A DNA stretch of 64,000 nucleotides from Linyphia triangularis (lineage: Eukaryota > Arthropoda > Arachnida > Araneae > Linyphiidae): contig OZ021727.1 of the NCBI GenBank assembly GCA_963978545.1, forward strand, positions 89,558,447 through 89,622,446, in the 5' to 3' direction. The notes beneath the pieces are model-generated. The model had not been told where the DNA came from and made no database searches. It worked only from the letters and a program-made list of their open reading frames with translations. The position numbers and the translations under genes are program-made. Below, piece by piece: positions 44,880 through 56,849 of the stretch (its first letter is position 1; each line of letters opens with the position of its first letter).

Positions 44880-45512
44880 TATATATTCAGTGAGTGCATC
44901 TACCTTACCTACATGCATCTCTTACATAAGTATAGTTTGCCGCATTCCCGCAACACTATAATTTCACCATCTTTTTACAACTCTCCTTTAACCACTTACT
45001 ATATGCTTTGCCTTCGCGTGTGGCCCAGATTAGAGAACCCTTTTGTCCCCATATGAAAAAAAAAGACTAACCATTTCTCGCGTCCAACCCCTTTGTTGGC
45101 CTTTCACCTTGGCACTAAAAATCCAATTATTGCCTTTGCATCAAGTTGGCGACCATTGTTTTTGTTCTTCGATCCGTGATCCGATTGAAAGGAGATGGAT
45201 TCTTCTTGGCGAGAGGTCAAGTGCTCGACGAGTTCTTGTCTGCCAGGTGGAAAAACGTGACAAGTTCCGAAATGCCGGGTCGGATTTTGTGGTCAGGACA
45301 TATTCGGCCAAGTGGATGCAGGTTATGGGATAGCTTTGGTAAAAGGACACGATCTGGGTATGAGTTAGAGGGCATGGACGCCTCCAGGAGGGTGCACTTG
45401 CCCCAGGCCCGGGCCTTGGGCCCTTGATTTTAGGGGGCCCCGAAATTGGCTGTAAACCTATAACTTCTTGCTTTTTGTGAATATCTTTTACAATCAGTAT
45501 AAAAGAATTTTT
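44880..45512. other. Higher-GC stretch without a supported gene
   Basis: Overlapping open frames of 93-129 codons occur on both strands at 45043-45530. None has splice or family support. The block GGGCCTTGGGCCCTTGATTT then AGGGGGCCCC near 45410-45440 looks like a transposon end. Confidence 0.35.
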
Positions 45513-45912
45513 CAGGGTTCCCACGGTCATTGAAAGTCATTAAAAGTGCTTAATATTTTTGAACATGTTTTCAAGGCCTTGAAAGTGCTTGAAAAGGCTT
45601 AGAGGTCCTTAAAAGTCCTTAATTTTTGCAGATGTGTTGTGGTCAACTGCAAAATTTATAAAAATACATCTCAGACTTGCTATCCCCATGTGACCTTCAC
45701 TTATGTGCACTGTATCAGAACTTTCTGACATATTTGTATTATGCATCCACCAATTTGTAACTTTTTTGGCAGAATATACTTTATTAAAAATTTTATATGT
45801 AGGCATGATGCCTCAAAACAAATTTTCTAAGGTCCTTAAAAACATTAATTAAGTCCTTAAAAGTCAATGAAAAGTCATTGATTTTCATTCTATGATTTGA
45901 GTGGGAACCCTG
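45513..45912. mobile_element. hAT-like MITE, family H1, copy 3
   Basis: Perfect ends CAGGGTTCCCAC and GTGGGAACCCTG. The flanks are TTTTT on both sides, consistent with a 5-bp duplication but weak because they are homopolymers. Confidence 0.8.
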
Positions 45913-46197
45913 TTTTTACATAAAAATAATTTTGTATTGATCTTGAACCGTCTTTAGTATCCCAGAGTGTATTTATTCAAATGCATCAAACCATCATTTA
46001 AAAGCGTAAAAAAAAAAAAAAATATTTCTCTAAAGAAATATTGAAAGGAAGTCTTGACAAATTAATTGCGAGATCAGCAAATGTCGGCTTTGAAGTTGTG
46101 AATAATGATGAAGATATTGTTGTCACGCATATTACTACACATTGTGCTCGTGAAATGCAATAATACATTACAAAGTTTTATATAGATAATCTGAATA

Positions 46198-46222
46198 TCC
46201 AGATAATCTGAATACAACCAAC
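46198..46222 (+). repeat. Tail fragment of SINE family A
   Basis: CCAGATAATCTGAATACAACC plus AACC matches only the last 25 bp of the SINE. It is probably an extremely 5'-truncated insertion. Confidence 0.55.
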
Positions 46223-46424
46223 CTGACTGGAAATTCATATGGGTTCCGTATCCAGAGTTTACATCTCACACCTGCTTTTAAAATATATACAAGATGGTTG
46301 TTCGACATTATTAAGGTTAACTTCCCCCCCCCCTCCCCCCATTTCAGGTAGTTTGTTCCTTTTTAAAAACTTCTTTGTTGAAATTTCGATTCCTATTCTA
46401 CTTGTTGTTACATTGTTTCTGCAC

Positions 46425-47456
46425 AATATGGCTCCAGTACAGTACGCAAAAAAAAAAAAAAAAAAAAATCCGAACGATGGCTATATATTCGGTCCTAAAT
46501 ATCGTAGAATCTTTCGGTTTGCACCAAAATGTTTTGTTTACGATTTTCTATATGTCTGATGTAAAAAAAAAAATTCTTAGGGGACTGTATACTAAGTAAA
46601 TTTAACTCTTTAAAAATGTCAATACGAACCCCTACTTTTTTTATGTTTTCATTCGATTTAGAATACCTCGTTTATCTCAGATACCAAATTTCAGTTCATT
46701 CTGTTGAGAAACACGTCACTTATGAGCGAAAGTGTTTTGGAAGATCTTGAAGGTAAATTTCTTAAATCACGGGGAAGAATCGGACGTTTTGCATGCTTCG
46801 ACGCTATTGCGGCCCCTTTAAGTGAGCTTTTTTACATTTTTGCTAAAATATCGAGAACCAAAATTCAAAATGGAATGAAAAATATTCTGAAGGGGTTTTC
46901 AAACCATGATTATTCTAGTGCAAGCAAAAAAAATTAGATGTGTCTATTTAAAAAAATTTAAAACTGTTTTTATTAATTAATTATTAAAAAACTGTTTCAT
47001 ACAAAAGTTGCATGTTATTTATGTTTCGCCTTAAACAAACTATCCTTTGAAATAAAAATTACTAAAATATATTAACTATATGAGAATTTATGGCCAAAAA
47101 AAAAAACTAATCTTTTCAACATTAATTTATCAGTTTTTTGACACCCATATAAATACTAACCACTCATTGGAAAATTATAAAATTTGGTATTTAGACGGGT
47201 TTTTTTTTGGATTCTAAATCTAAATATGGTATAATATAACGGGGTTGCCATTGAACTTTTTAAATTTCGGTTTAGTTTTAATATGTAGATGACCCCTCAT
47301 GATAAAAAATATATACAATTAATAATGACTTTCCACAATTTACAACAGTACTTGACTTTTCTTATTTCATCAATTAGAATGCAAGATATAGCCATCGTTC
47401 TGATTATTATTATTTTTTTTATTTTTTTTGCTTACTGTACCTGGCTGCACTTACAA
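46425..47456. mobile_element. Unclassified TIR element, about 1 kb
   Basis: At the left, CAGTACAGTACGC, an A run, then CGAACGATGGCTATAT. At the right the inverse, ATATAGCCATCGTTC, a T run, then GCTTACTGTACCTGG. The inverse arms are about 55 bp. The interior contains a 77-codon plus frame (46704-46937) that begins at ATG inside MRNTSLMSESVLEDLEGKFL; its family is unknown. No target duplication could be fixed. Confidence 0.55.
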
Positions 47457-48435
47457 GCATGAGGTAAGATGTTCACCTAGTACAGGGCTGCCACAGGCGA
47501 CTAAAGCAACTATTTTAGTGGCCAGGCGACTATGTCGACTATTTCAATGAAAAAAGGGCCTAAAACGACTATTTTTAACAAAACCTTCAACTTTTTTTGG
47601 ACTGAGGCGACTATTTTTTAAGAAATTGGATACTGTCCGATGGTAGCACGAAAAAAAAATCGGCACTAACATTTTTCTCAAAACGGTGATTTTTTTTTTA
47701 AGGTAGGAGAGAGCAAATACTACCGAAATAATTGTTCATATTCGCGGGTACAGTGGTCATTTTGCTAGTTCGACGATAGTTACCGCTCACGCGAGATTTG
47801 TTGTTTTTGACGGCAACCGCGGTCATTTTCACCTGCCTGTTATTCCAATGTTTTATCTTTCGCCGTGCAAGGCGCAATGACATACACAGTTACATTCTGA
47901 AATATCAAATTATTTCGCTTTATTTACTCTACTTAACAAAAATGAATTTGTGGTGTGCGCCCGGAAGAAAACTCTATCAGTATGTACAGAATTGATGTTA
48001 TATAAAGGTTATGTCCCAGATTAAGTGACGATTTCGCCGTGTAGGTCAATCAATGCAGAATGATTAGAATTTCAATGTTGTAGCTAAATTTATAAATAAT
48101 AAAATAATTGAAATTTTGAGGCAATTTAATTACTTTGAATGTAGCTTAAACAAGGTGGCGACAGAATCGGGAATTCAGGCAAATGTCAAGGTATTTCGTA
48201 AAATTACTCTTTAGTCAAGGAATTTTGAAATTTTTGAGTTTCCCTTCTCTCATTCACCGTGCGGGTGCGGACATCTATCCCGGCTGGCGTCACAAGAAGT
48301 GTCCTCAAACTTAAATCTGACTGCATCCTTTACAGACGTGATTGTTTTTCTTCTTGTCTTGTGTTTTTGTCAATAGAATATATTAGAACCCTAAATTCCT
48401 TAATATTTCAAATTGATTCCATCGTATTTTTTTTT

Positions 48436-48506
48436 ATTAACCCTTTACAGCACTGTTATAGATGTGCAACACATCTATAGGCATTAATAAGCAAAAAGGG
48501 TTAGAT
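48436..48506. repeat. 70-bp hairpin with TTAACCC ends
   Basis: TTAACCCTTT and AAAGGGTTA face each other, with the perfect stem TATAGATGTG / CACATCTATA at the centre. It may be a minimal TTAA-type MITE. Confidence 0.4.
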
Positions 48507-48879
48507 CCTGTACTTTATTATTATTATTATTTTCCCCTCCAAAAAATAAAAAATCTGAATGCGCTACTGCATACATTCAGGCAAAGGGTCATGGAATTTT
48601 TAAAAAAGTTCATGCATCTTTTTCCCCTGCCGAATACTATGCTTGTCATGTTTCATGAAAACAATTTTTTGCCTCGTTTAATACGTACTTTAGTGGTTTA
48701 AGATAATATTTTTGTTGTACAAAATTTTATTTCCATAAATTTATGAGTAATTATTTTTTATAAGAAGCTGTTAATTGCAAGCCTTTCTTCTTCAACGTCA
48801 AAATCCAAAAGACATAATTTTTTATGATATATTATGCCTAGTGAATTTGTGACTAAATAGTAAAATGCTGATTATTTAA

Positions 48880-49081
48880 CCCTTTGCACTCCAGTGGCGC
48901 CTCTCAGGCGCCACACGATTGGATGCCAAACCATGAGAGGACCATTAGGTGTGATGCTGAAATTCGATGCAAGGCCAATGACTGTGTTTAGTTTCTATGA
49001 AGCAAATCCATAAACACCAGCCGAACCTAAAATGTCTCGAGTTGCTGATTCCTCCGCGCGAAAAAGGCCTGGAGTGAAGGG
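48880..49081. mobile_element. piggyBac-like MITE, family P1, copy 3
   Basis: TTAA at both sides. The left end is CCCTTTGCACTCCAG; the right end has a small deletion (GGAGTGAAGGG). Same orientation as copy 2, nested in the H3 element. Confidence 0.88.
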
Positions 49082-50111
49082 TTAAGTTTCATGCTCATGC
49101 ATGCCCAAGTTTAGTAAATATGTAGGACACTGTTTAAAATTTATGTTATGAACAGGATACAGCCTATGACATATATTAAAGAAAACATGTTTTATTTGTG
49201 TTTTTTTTTTAAATTAAAAGAAAAGTATTGTGCTAGTTTCTTTTCCTTGAAGTTAGCAAGTATGGGTGTAGTTTGTAAATTGGTTTATGTGATTTTTTTT
49301 TTTTTTTTCCATTTTTTAAAGATGCTTGTTTTGATTTTTAGCAGAAATTTATATTCTGGTGCAATTATACTTTGATAAGTAAAGTAATTGTAAGTAGTCA
49401 AATTTATATATTTTTAAACTGGTCATATTTTCTTCGATTTTTTTAATGATAACGTCGACGGAGATGCCCATCAGGGAAGTTTCTGGAAATTAAGGAAATG
49501 CTGAGGAGTTTTGTTTCTCAAATTCTGTAGCTATCCTGTTAAAAATTTAAAAACTGGTCTTAATTAAATTCACCTGTCATTGTCAATATATAGTATAATT
49601 GTTTAAACATAAAACTTGTTTTTCTGCCCAAAATTTGTTTTACTTTGAAAATTAAAATATATATATATATATTGTTTTGCCAATCGATTTTTACCGTCGC
49701 TTTTGCGTGAAGTTTTGCTTAGGTGCTGTCTGGGTGTACGGTTGAGTTGTCAACTTCCATCGCATTATGCAAATATGATAGCACCTCTCTCAAGACACAT
49801 GCCTTTTACCGTATGGGATGTTATGTATTGGAAACTATTTTGAATTGAAAGAAGAGTGTCTCTGGGTTTTCGTGTTGATGTAAATCAACAGTTTTATTCC
49901 TATCTTGATGATAACTTAAAACCTTTCAAACAAGAGGAAGGTCTTTACCGACTTCAAAAAACAATCGTTATGAATTTGAAGCTACTATTTTCAACGTCTG
50001 AGACTACTATTTTCAATGTTTGATACTAATATTTTGGCTACTATTTTTAACATCTGACGCTACTAAAGCAACTAATTTCAAAGCTTACAGTCAGTGGCAG
50101 CCCTGCTAGTA

Positions 50112-51326
50112 TGCAATTGGTCTCAGGATTACTTTTGTAATCTCTTTTTTCAAAGTGGAGAAGGCACAGCAGCTATTAGGATGATGGCTTTATTTCGTTT
50201 GCCAGGTTGTTTAGTGAAAGTTTTCTTTATTTTTTTCCCATTCTAAACACAAATTCAGGGCTTTAATGCCTTCGCTGCCAAAATACTTGTAGTTGGCGCA
50301 AGGAGCAAAAGTATTATTTCATATGTCTGGTGCAAGTATTACTTGTGCAAATTTAATCATTGCTAAAATAAAACTGTTATATCTCTATTTAAAAAATAAA
50401 GTAACAAAATAAAAAGCATATACATTCTTGACATATTTGAATGGATACACCAGCGCCATATCAGCTTTAACAGCAAACATGTTAACCCACTGACGGTCAT
50501 GGGAATGGGCGAAATTCCCCAGTTGTTTTCCATGCAGTAATTTTTAAATAATATTTCTTATTCAAATACATAATTTTTTTTTATTTTTTTTTGGTTTTAG
50601 ATAGGTTATAAACTACCATTCAAAATATCTAAAAAATATTTTATTTTAAATTTTATTTATAAATTTAAAAATGTTGTGTATTGCTGGAAAAACTGGGGAT
50701 CCTATGATGTATATATACGTGCATGACCGTCAATGAGTTAAAAGACATTTTGAAAGGCATTTCCACTTCTACACAGATATTAATATAATTATTATCTGGG
50801 GCAGTTTAGTCCTCGTGTAATTCTTGTACTTACCATAAAATGGCCAGTGCAATTAAATACATAAAAAAAAAAAACCACTATTCAAATTATAAACACTCTT
50901 TTTTACTGGTAAAGTGTCGACATTTCAACTAAAAACTCAATTTAGTAAAAATAAGTTTTACAAGAATTGAATTGTATGATACAGTATCAAAATACCTACT
51001 TTGCAATAAAGTTTGTATTGTAATTTTTTTTGGACATTTGAAGCAAATAAATTGGCATTGTTTTCTAATATTTTTCAAATATTCTAGATATACAAACATA
51101 GTAGTCAGTAAACTGTATGTGACTTGCTTGTCATTTGAGTGCAGGGTATTGATGTGCAGGGTATCGCTCACTTTGACATAGCGCTGACTCCTATATACAG
51201 GGTTCTTGGGGAAAAACTTGCTCTCAAAAACAAATCTTAATCATTGTCGTTGCTGATCTGTAGTTTCTTAGAATCAGGAGTTTGCCAACCATTGTGCTAA
51301 CTTAGGAATCTGTTAATTTGGTGCAG
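50112..51326. other. Upstream region of the kinase gene
   Basis: Apart from the MITE at 50486-50737 I see no exon. The promoter and the first, noncoding exon of the kinase gene are not recognised; they may lie here or further left. Confidence 0.35.
50486..50737. mobile_element. TTAA-target MITE (piggyBac-like), family P3
   Basis: TTAA flanks. The left end CCCACTGACGGTCATG and the right end read inversely CTCATTGACGGTCATG pair with few mismatches. Internal inverse blocks are CCCCAGTTGTTTTCC and GGAAAAACTGGGG. Length 252 bp. Confidence 0.75.
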
Positions 51327-51549
51327 GTACCACCCCACGATGTTTGCAAAGAAGAAGAAGAAGCCGATTATCTCTGCCCCTACCAACTTCGAGCACCGTG
51401 TTCACACTGGCTACGACCGCAAGGAGGGCAAGTTCGTGGGCCTGCCTCCGCAGTGGGCAAGTCTTATCCAGCCACACTCCAACAGGCCAAAGCCCATCAT
51501 TGACCCATCACAGATCACTCCTATAGAAATGATGGACATCAAGTCGCAC
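51327..51549 (+). CDS. mbt: Group II p21-activated kinase, first coding exon (CRIB)
   Basis: A TGGTGCAG acceptor precedes 13 nt of 5' untranslated sequence and the ATG at 51340 (context CCACG-ATG). Seventy codons follow, ending at CAC|GTGAGT in phase 0. The peptide starts MFAKKKKK, a basic patch, followed by the CRIB motif [16 protein letters not shown] (residues 11-26), with every consensus Ser, Pro, Phe, His and Gly that binds GTP-loaded Cdc42. GLPPQWASL and RPKPIIDPS follow. The latter corresponds to the pseudosubstrate segment that holds PAK4-type kinases inactive. Identity with PAK4/PAK5/PAK6 and Drosophila Mbt starts is clear. Overlapping frames on 51318-51526 are shadows. Confidence 0.95.
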
Positions 51550-52734
51550 GTGAGTAAAAGCATCACACCTTATCTTGTTTTCAACGTTAAAACTAACCTT
51601 TTAATTTAATTATGATAATCCCAGTTTTCATGGAATTATTACCCTGGGCCTTAAGGGTGTTGTTTTCCTTTGGCCAAAAGTGTGGTATGGCGTCGGTCCT
51701 CATTTAATGTTTGGGCATTTGTGTGGGTATGCACAGGGCTCCAGAAAAATATTTCCTTCCTGCGTACACTAATGCCATATCCAAAAATTTCCTACAAGTC
51801 TGCGGGCTTTAAATTATACTGCTGAAGAAAATTAAATGCTGTGTACTATTGAGAATTAAAAGTTGTCTAATTCAAAATAACTCTTGGCATTGATTTTTGA
51901 AGCACCACTCTGCAGGATAAACATCGGTTTCCAATGGCACATTTCCAGTTGCAATATTAGGTAATTGGTTAAAGGTTAAGCTTGTGAAACGATAGCAAAC
52001 ACTGATGCTTGTCCAGCATGCCTCCTTTCATAACTATTTTCATTTTTGTGCTTTCGATTTAAATGCTGTGAATAGAATTGCTCCAACATTTCTTGCAAAT
52101 ACATCATTTCATCTTCATTGTCTTGCTTGGATAGCTCCTTATTTAAAAAAAAAAATGTGGTTTCTTTTAAATTACAATGGAATATCCAAGAATTCTTTCA
52201 AATTAAAAAGAAGAATGAAGGAAATAAACTCTTCAGTGTAATTACATGTTTCAATAGGATCAGATTTCAAAATCAGGAAATTAAACCCCCTTCCCCGCTT
52301 ATGTTAACACTTCTCCCTTCCCTGTCCAACCTAACTGGAATTTCTCCTTCCTATATAGAAGTAACAGGTGGTGAACTATATGGAGAATAGCATCCCCCAA
52401 CCTCTCCCCTCCTGGTGTTACAGGAGTCAACAACTCCCCCTTTCCCGCCCTGCCTAACTGGAATTTCTCCATTAAAAGACACAAAAAAAACGGCATTTGA
52501 CTTTAATTTCCTGCGGGATCCGACGATTTCCTGCGTACATCGTACGTACGTACGTCCATTTTATCGGACTCTGGGTATGCGCCTGATTGTATAAAAAGAC
52601 ATGTATGCTGATGTTGTTCAGTTATTTCATGTATCATTGTTTTATAAAAATCAAATAAAAAAAATAAAAAAACTTTGTAATGGGCTAGGACTTAGTCCCA
52701 GGGTAAACTATAATATCAACCCTAAGCCTTTTTT

Positions 52735-53080
52735 ACTTTCAATTACCCTTATGTATACATTGGATAATGAAAGTATAGCATTCAATATTTTTTTTTTTTT
52801 TTTCTTTCATATCTTTACATTTTGGAACATTCTGATTAAAAAAAAAAAAAATGGTGTAAAAAAATATCTGTCAGTATATCAGCATAACTCCTGAACAAAT
52901 TGAGTTAGGCATGGGTGTTTGTAAATGTATGTTGGCTTGTCTAATGACGAATGTTTAGGCGCATTATAGCCTTCGTGTTACTGACGGCGCCAGATAATCT
53001 GAATACAACCAACCTGAACAAATTGATCTACGATGTTCAAATTTGATGTTTGGATTGTGGCCATGGGACCTTTTTTATGT
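52735..53080 (+). mobile_element. Helentron-like copy 8, 5' part, interrupted by a SINE
   Basis: Begins ACTTTCAATTACCCTTATG and runs to ATGTTCAAATTTGATG and CCATGGGACC, then stops. A truncated SINE is inserted at CCTGAACAAATTGA. It lies in the first coding intron of the kinase gene. Confidence 0.78.
52904..53012 (+). mobile_element. 5'-truncated SINE family A copy
   Basis: Only the part from GTTAGGCATGGGTG to the tail is present; the A and B boxes are missing. The 14-bp duplication CCTGAACAAATTGA (52890-52903, 53013-53026) proves insertion as a truncated copy instead of later deletion. Confidence 0.88.
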
Positions 53081-53407
53081 ATGTATTTGAAAGGAGGATC
53101 ACATTAAAGCTTGTAAAGTTTTAAAATCTAAATGTACTTAAACACCTAATTTTTTTTAATTTATTTAAAATAGTGATTTTTTACTAGGTAGATGTTTACC
53201 AAGGCATTGACTAGTATAAAAACAAGAAAATTTAATAACTAAAATTTTTTCAAAATTGAATGCCATTTTGAGAATATGGGGATACATTATAGGGAATTAA
53301 AAATTCTAGATGTGTAATCAATGCTTAAGTAGCTTGCTATTAATCATGTTTTACTTGTAAAAGGCTTCAACTGAAAAAAATCAATAAAAATTTATTGGAT
53401 GTTTATA

Positions 53408-53787
53408 CAGAGTGGCCACAGAACCTGGAAATCAGGGAAGTATCAGGGAGCTTTCTAAATTTTATAAAATTTCACAAAAATCAGGGAAGTTTTCAGGCAT
53501 GTTTTTTCGTTCTTCTGTATTTTGGCGCCATTTACCCGAAAAATGGTTGTGGTAATCATTAGAAGTTTAATGTTATGGAATAATTTAAACTTTTCATTGC
53601 CACCAAAACTATTTTTAAAAAATTGGTATGCTCCTTAGCATACATGTTCTATTTGATCAGGGTGTCTATATAGCTGGAAAAATTGGGGAAATTTGAGAAA
53701 AAGTTTACTGTAAAATCAGGGAATTTTTTTAATATCTGTTAGGGAATTATCAGGGAACTTTTTTTCCTGAATTTTCTGACCACACTG
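53408..53787. mobile_element. hAT-like MITE, family H2, copy 2
   Basis: Ends CAGAGTGGCCAC and TGACCACACTG. The flanks TTATA / TTGTA are a 5-bp duplication with one change. Intronic to the kinase gene. Confidence 0.72.
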
Positions 53788-54005
53788 TTGTACCAGAAAG
53801 CAGATAATTCTCCTTTAAAATTTGTTTTCTATTGGGATTAGAATGTGCCAGAAATATGTATTCTATGTGCTATCTACTTTTTTGTTGAAGATTTTTTGGG
53901 GTCTGCATATTGGTGGGAGTAAAATATTTTACTCCTGAAGTATATAAATATTGGGAGCTTAGGCACTTCAAAAATAAGAAAACAGTTAAGGTCTCTAAAA
54001 ATTAA

Positions 54006-54399
54006 CCCTCTTGTTGTGTAATTTTTTTTTTATCAAAATAGATTAAAAAATTGCTTATTTTTTTATTGCATATTTTAAATCTGCTTACATTTTAGAGTTA
54101 AAATATACAATTAAATTTTGTAAAAGAGTTTTTTTTTTTTTTCCTTTATAGAATTAGATCATAAAAAAAGCTTGTCGAAATATTGAAATTGAAGAATAAT
54201 CATATAAAGGCAAAATTTTGAAATTAATCTTGGTTAAATTATGATACAAAGGTAAAATGTATATATTAATGAAAATATGCAAAATACTTACAAAACATTT
54301 ATTATAAATAAAAAATGCATCCCTGTGGAAATCGCGGAATGCACAAATTTTGCTACTTCTACGTTGCCTGCGTAAATCATTGGATACGCATCGAGTGGG
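54006..54399. mobile_element. Possible TTAA-target MITE
   Basis: TTAA at both sides. CCCTCTTGTTGTGTA and, inversely, CCCACTCGATGCGTA match at 11 of 15 bases. It is AT-rich and old. Confidence 0.4.
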
Positions 54400-55177
54400 T
54401 TAAGACGTTACTGTATTGCTTAGAGATGCCTCTATCTGTTTTAAAGTGAGAGATAGTGTTTTAAGAGCTTCTGTATAATGGGGCTTATTGGGCAGATATT
54501 TTTCACGCTGAAGATAATTTTTTTGTCATGTTTCATGATTTTTCTCCAAAACTGTTTCTGAAATTTTTTTAGAGCATATTTGATATAGCTAAACAAAATT
54601 TAGTTCTCTGAAGATATTTGAGATTGTTTACTAATGTCCTTCCATTGCTTCGTTAATGTTTTAAAATGTTCTGAAAAAGAACTCTAGTAATTGGTTTTTA
54701 GAATCTATTATTTTCCATTTTCAGAAATGCATTTTAATTTAACAAATTCAATACAAAAATTTCAATCAAATAAATAATTTTTATATTTTTAAACTGTGTT
54801 GCTCTAGTTTATTCAGATTTTGTGTTGAACACTAATAAATAAAAATCAAGAGGCTTTTCTTACTCATTGTCTGTTTCGGTCATCTTGTCTTTTGTTTTGG
54901 ATCTGTACAATAATACAAGTGGAACTATATTTCAAATCAGTCTTCAAAAACTGTAACGATCCCAGAATTGAAGGGATAAATGGATATTTGAAATGGAAAG
55001 AATAATGATGTTTTTCCACTTATGATTTATTCTGATGTAAATGCACTTTTATCTTAAATTTAAGTTGATGTACTTTATGTAATGGGCAGTGTTTTCAATG
55101 TTTTACGATCTGTTAATTTTTCATAATTGCAGACAATTATTCAAAGTATAAGTAGTCTGGTGTTTTGTCATTTACTT

Positions 55178-55641
55178 CTTCTTATTATCAAGGACTATGG
55201 GGACTAAGGCACCTCTGCTTAAGCATTTTCTACCAACCCCATATCCCGTACAGATTGGTAGTGGGCAGTACTGCACAGGATGTAAGCGCACACTCGCAAG
55301 AGGGAGTGCACAAGTCTACCTATAGCCGCCGAAGAGTTCATTTCTATTTCTTTTGGTAGCTATCCGGTAGATGGCAGCACTACCGACCGTATGTGGAACT
55401 TCTTAATTTAGAGGCAATACCAAGCAGAAGATTCCAGCAGAAGACTTGGCTATGCCACCCCCATAGGTATTGATTTGTATGGGAACTTGGAGGACTTTGC
55501 GACCATGACTGATTTAACATGCTCCAGTCACCATTAGCGAACACAGCGGCCTTTAGTCGGTCCCAGGCCCGAACTCGCAACCTCAGGACTCGCAACCTTC
55601 TAGTTGCCGCATAGCTCTTCCAACTGGGCTATGCGGCCCTC
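55178..55641 (-). mobile_element. Long tRNA-derived SINE, family C
   Basis: On the minus strand the head GGGCCGCATAGCCCAGTTGG carries an A box (AGCCCAGTTGG) and a degenerate B box (GGTTGCGAGTCC). The body is about 390 bp and the tail (ATAATAAGAAG) is microsatellite-like. The 12-bp duplication TGTCATTTACTT lies at 55166-55177 and 55642-55653. It is unrelated to families A and B beyond the tRNA head. Intronic to the kinase gene. Confidence 0.82.
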
Positions 55642-56142
55642 TGTCATTTACTTAAGAGGAAGTCCTAGTAAAGATCATATCCCCGCTATGTTACAATCTT
55701 TTAGTCCAGTGCATTTAGAAACTACTTTGTATAAAGCCTTGAATATAAAAAATATTGCTTAATGAAAGGACATAAATTAAAAACTTGAAAATACCACCCA
55801 ATACATTTTATTTTATGTTTGAAAATCTTGTGTCAATGCATATGCAGTGGCTCCACCTGGTTTTGTTTTTTACTATTTTAATTTTCATTTATAATAGATA
55901 GACATTAAATTAAAACAATTTATTTTTGTATCTAGTCACTAAATTTCAAGGTTGTATAGAAAGTAGTTTCTAAATGCAGGGCTAGATGATTGTTACATAG
56001 CTAATATATGCAATGATCCTTACTAGGACTTTCTTTTAACATATTTTTTCTGATTTTGGCATTTTTGCTAAATAACATTTTTACTCAACTTAATTCCTGT
56101 CATAACACAATCCCCCACTAATAAATCTTTTATTCCCATCAG

Positions 56143-56411
56143 ACGATAGTCCGGGGAAGTTACGGCCACCCGGCCATCCAAGTCCACCATCAGCGCAACG
56201 GCCCTGTATCCGTGACTCGATCTAACTCGTTGCGGAAGGAGAGCCCTCCACAGATCAGGAGGGACTATCTCAGCCGACTACCTCCTCCTGTGCCGGAAGA
56301 CGAGATTCACCACGGTGGTGGACCACAACCCCCACCTGGAGGGCCACCTGTCTACCAGGGACATTACCATGGACACGGGCCTCCCACACATCAGCATGCT
56401 ACTGCAAATAG
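56143..56411 (+). CDS. mbt: Group II PAK, second coding exon
   Basis: Acceptor TTCCCATCAG, then 89 codons and two bases, donor AG|GTTTGT. It encodes residues 71-160. TIVRGSYGH continues directly from the first exon as in PAK4-type proteins. SVTRSNSLRKESPP (93-106) matches the conserved basic serine motif of PAK4. The rest is rich in Pro, His and Gly (for example PQPPPGGPPVYQGHYHGHG), as expected for the disordered linker before the kinase domain. The two spare bases (AG) need a G from the next exon, which it supplies. Frames at 56315-56524 are shadows. Confidence 0.93.
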
Positions 56412-56849
56412 GTTTGTTGACTCTTCATCTTTCTTTTCCAATGGATGTATGGAAGCTTGGTGTTTATGTAATCTGGTTAGAGTCATTGAATATCAGAAGG
56501 TTTAGGGTATATTACAACATTTAATCCCACACAACACACACACACTACATTTATACAAAGAAAAGAAACTTAAGAAGAAGGAACATAGGTCATTTAGCAT
56601 TGGTATCAGAGCTTAGAAGTGTGTCCGTTCGGTTCGAGTCTCTCTGAGGAATGAATTGACTCCACCCTCTTCGAGCATTGATTGGCTAAGTTAAAGTTTG
56701 GAAATATTCTCATTTGTTAAGAATTTTGATGGACACATTTTGGTTTTAGTTTGCAAATGAAAGTTTCACTTCGCAAAAAGGGTTGACGCATAAAGAAAGG
56801 TGAACGAACTCATTGTGTCACCACAGATGTCTTGCATGGTCTTGTATGT

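Larger units (their letters stand above)
47483..50105. mobile_element. 2.6-kb hAT-like element, family H3, with nested insertions
   Basis: Perfect 12-bp ends CAGGGCTGCCAC and GTGGCAGCCCTG are flanked by the exact 6-bp duplication CTAGTA (47477-47482, 50106-50111). Near both ends lie repeated ACTATTTT.AAC blocks. Nested inside are the P1 MITE (48880-49081) and probably an old H2-like element (about 48152-49541). I see no complete transposase. A partial relative ends at 61194 with the same terminus, and a fragment is at 57870-58040. Confidence 0.75.

Noticed and set aside
45043..45530. Overlapping frames of 93-129 codons on both strands
   Set aside because: Higher GC lengthens chance frames. 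They overlap antisense, and one runs into the H1 MITE region. No domain is visible.
56605..56640. TGGTATCAGAGC followed by GGTTCGAGTC, resembling a retrotransposon primer-binding site or tRNA
   Set aside because: There is no LTR next to it and the cloverleaf cannot be completed. Most likely an old tRNA-like fragment or chance.
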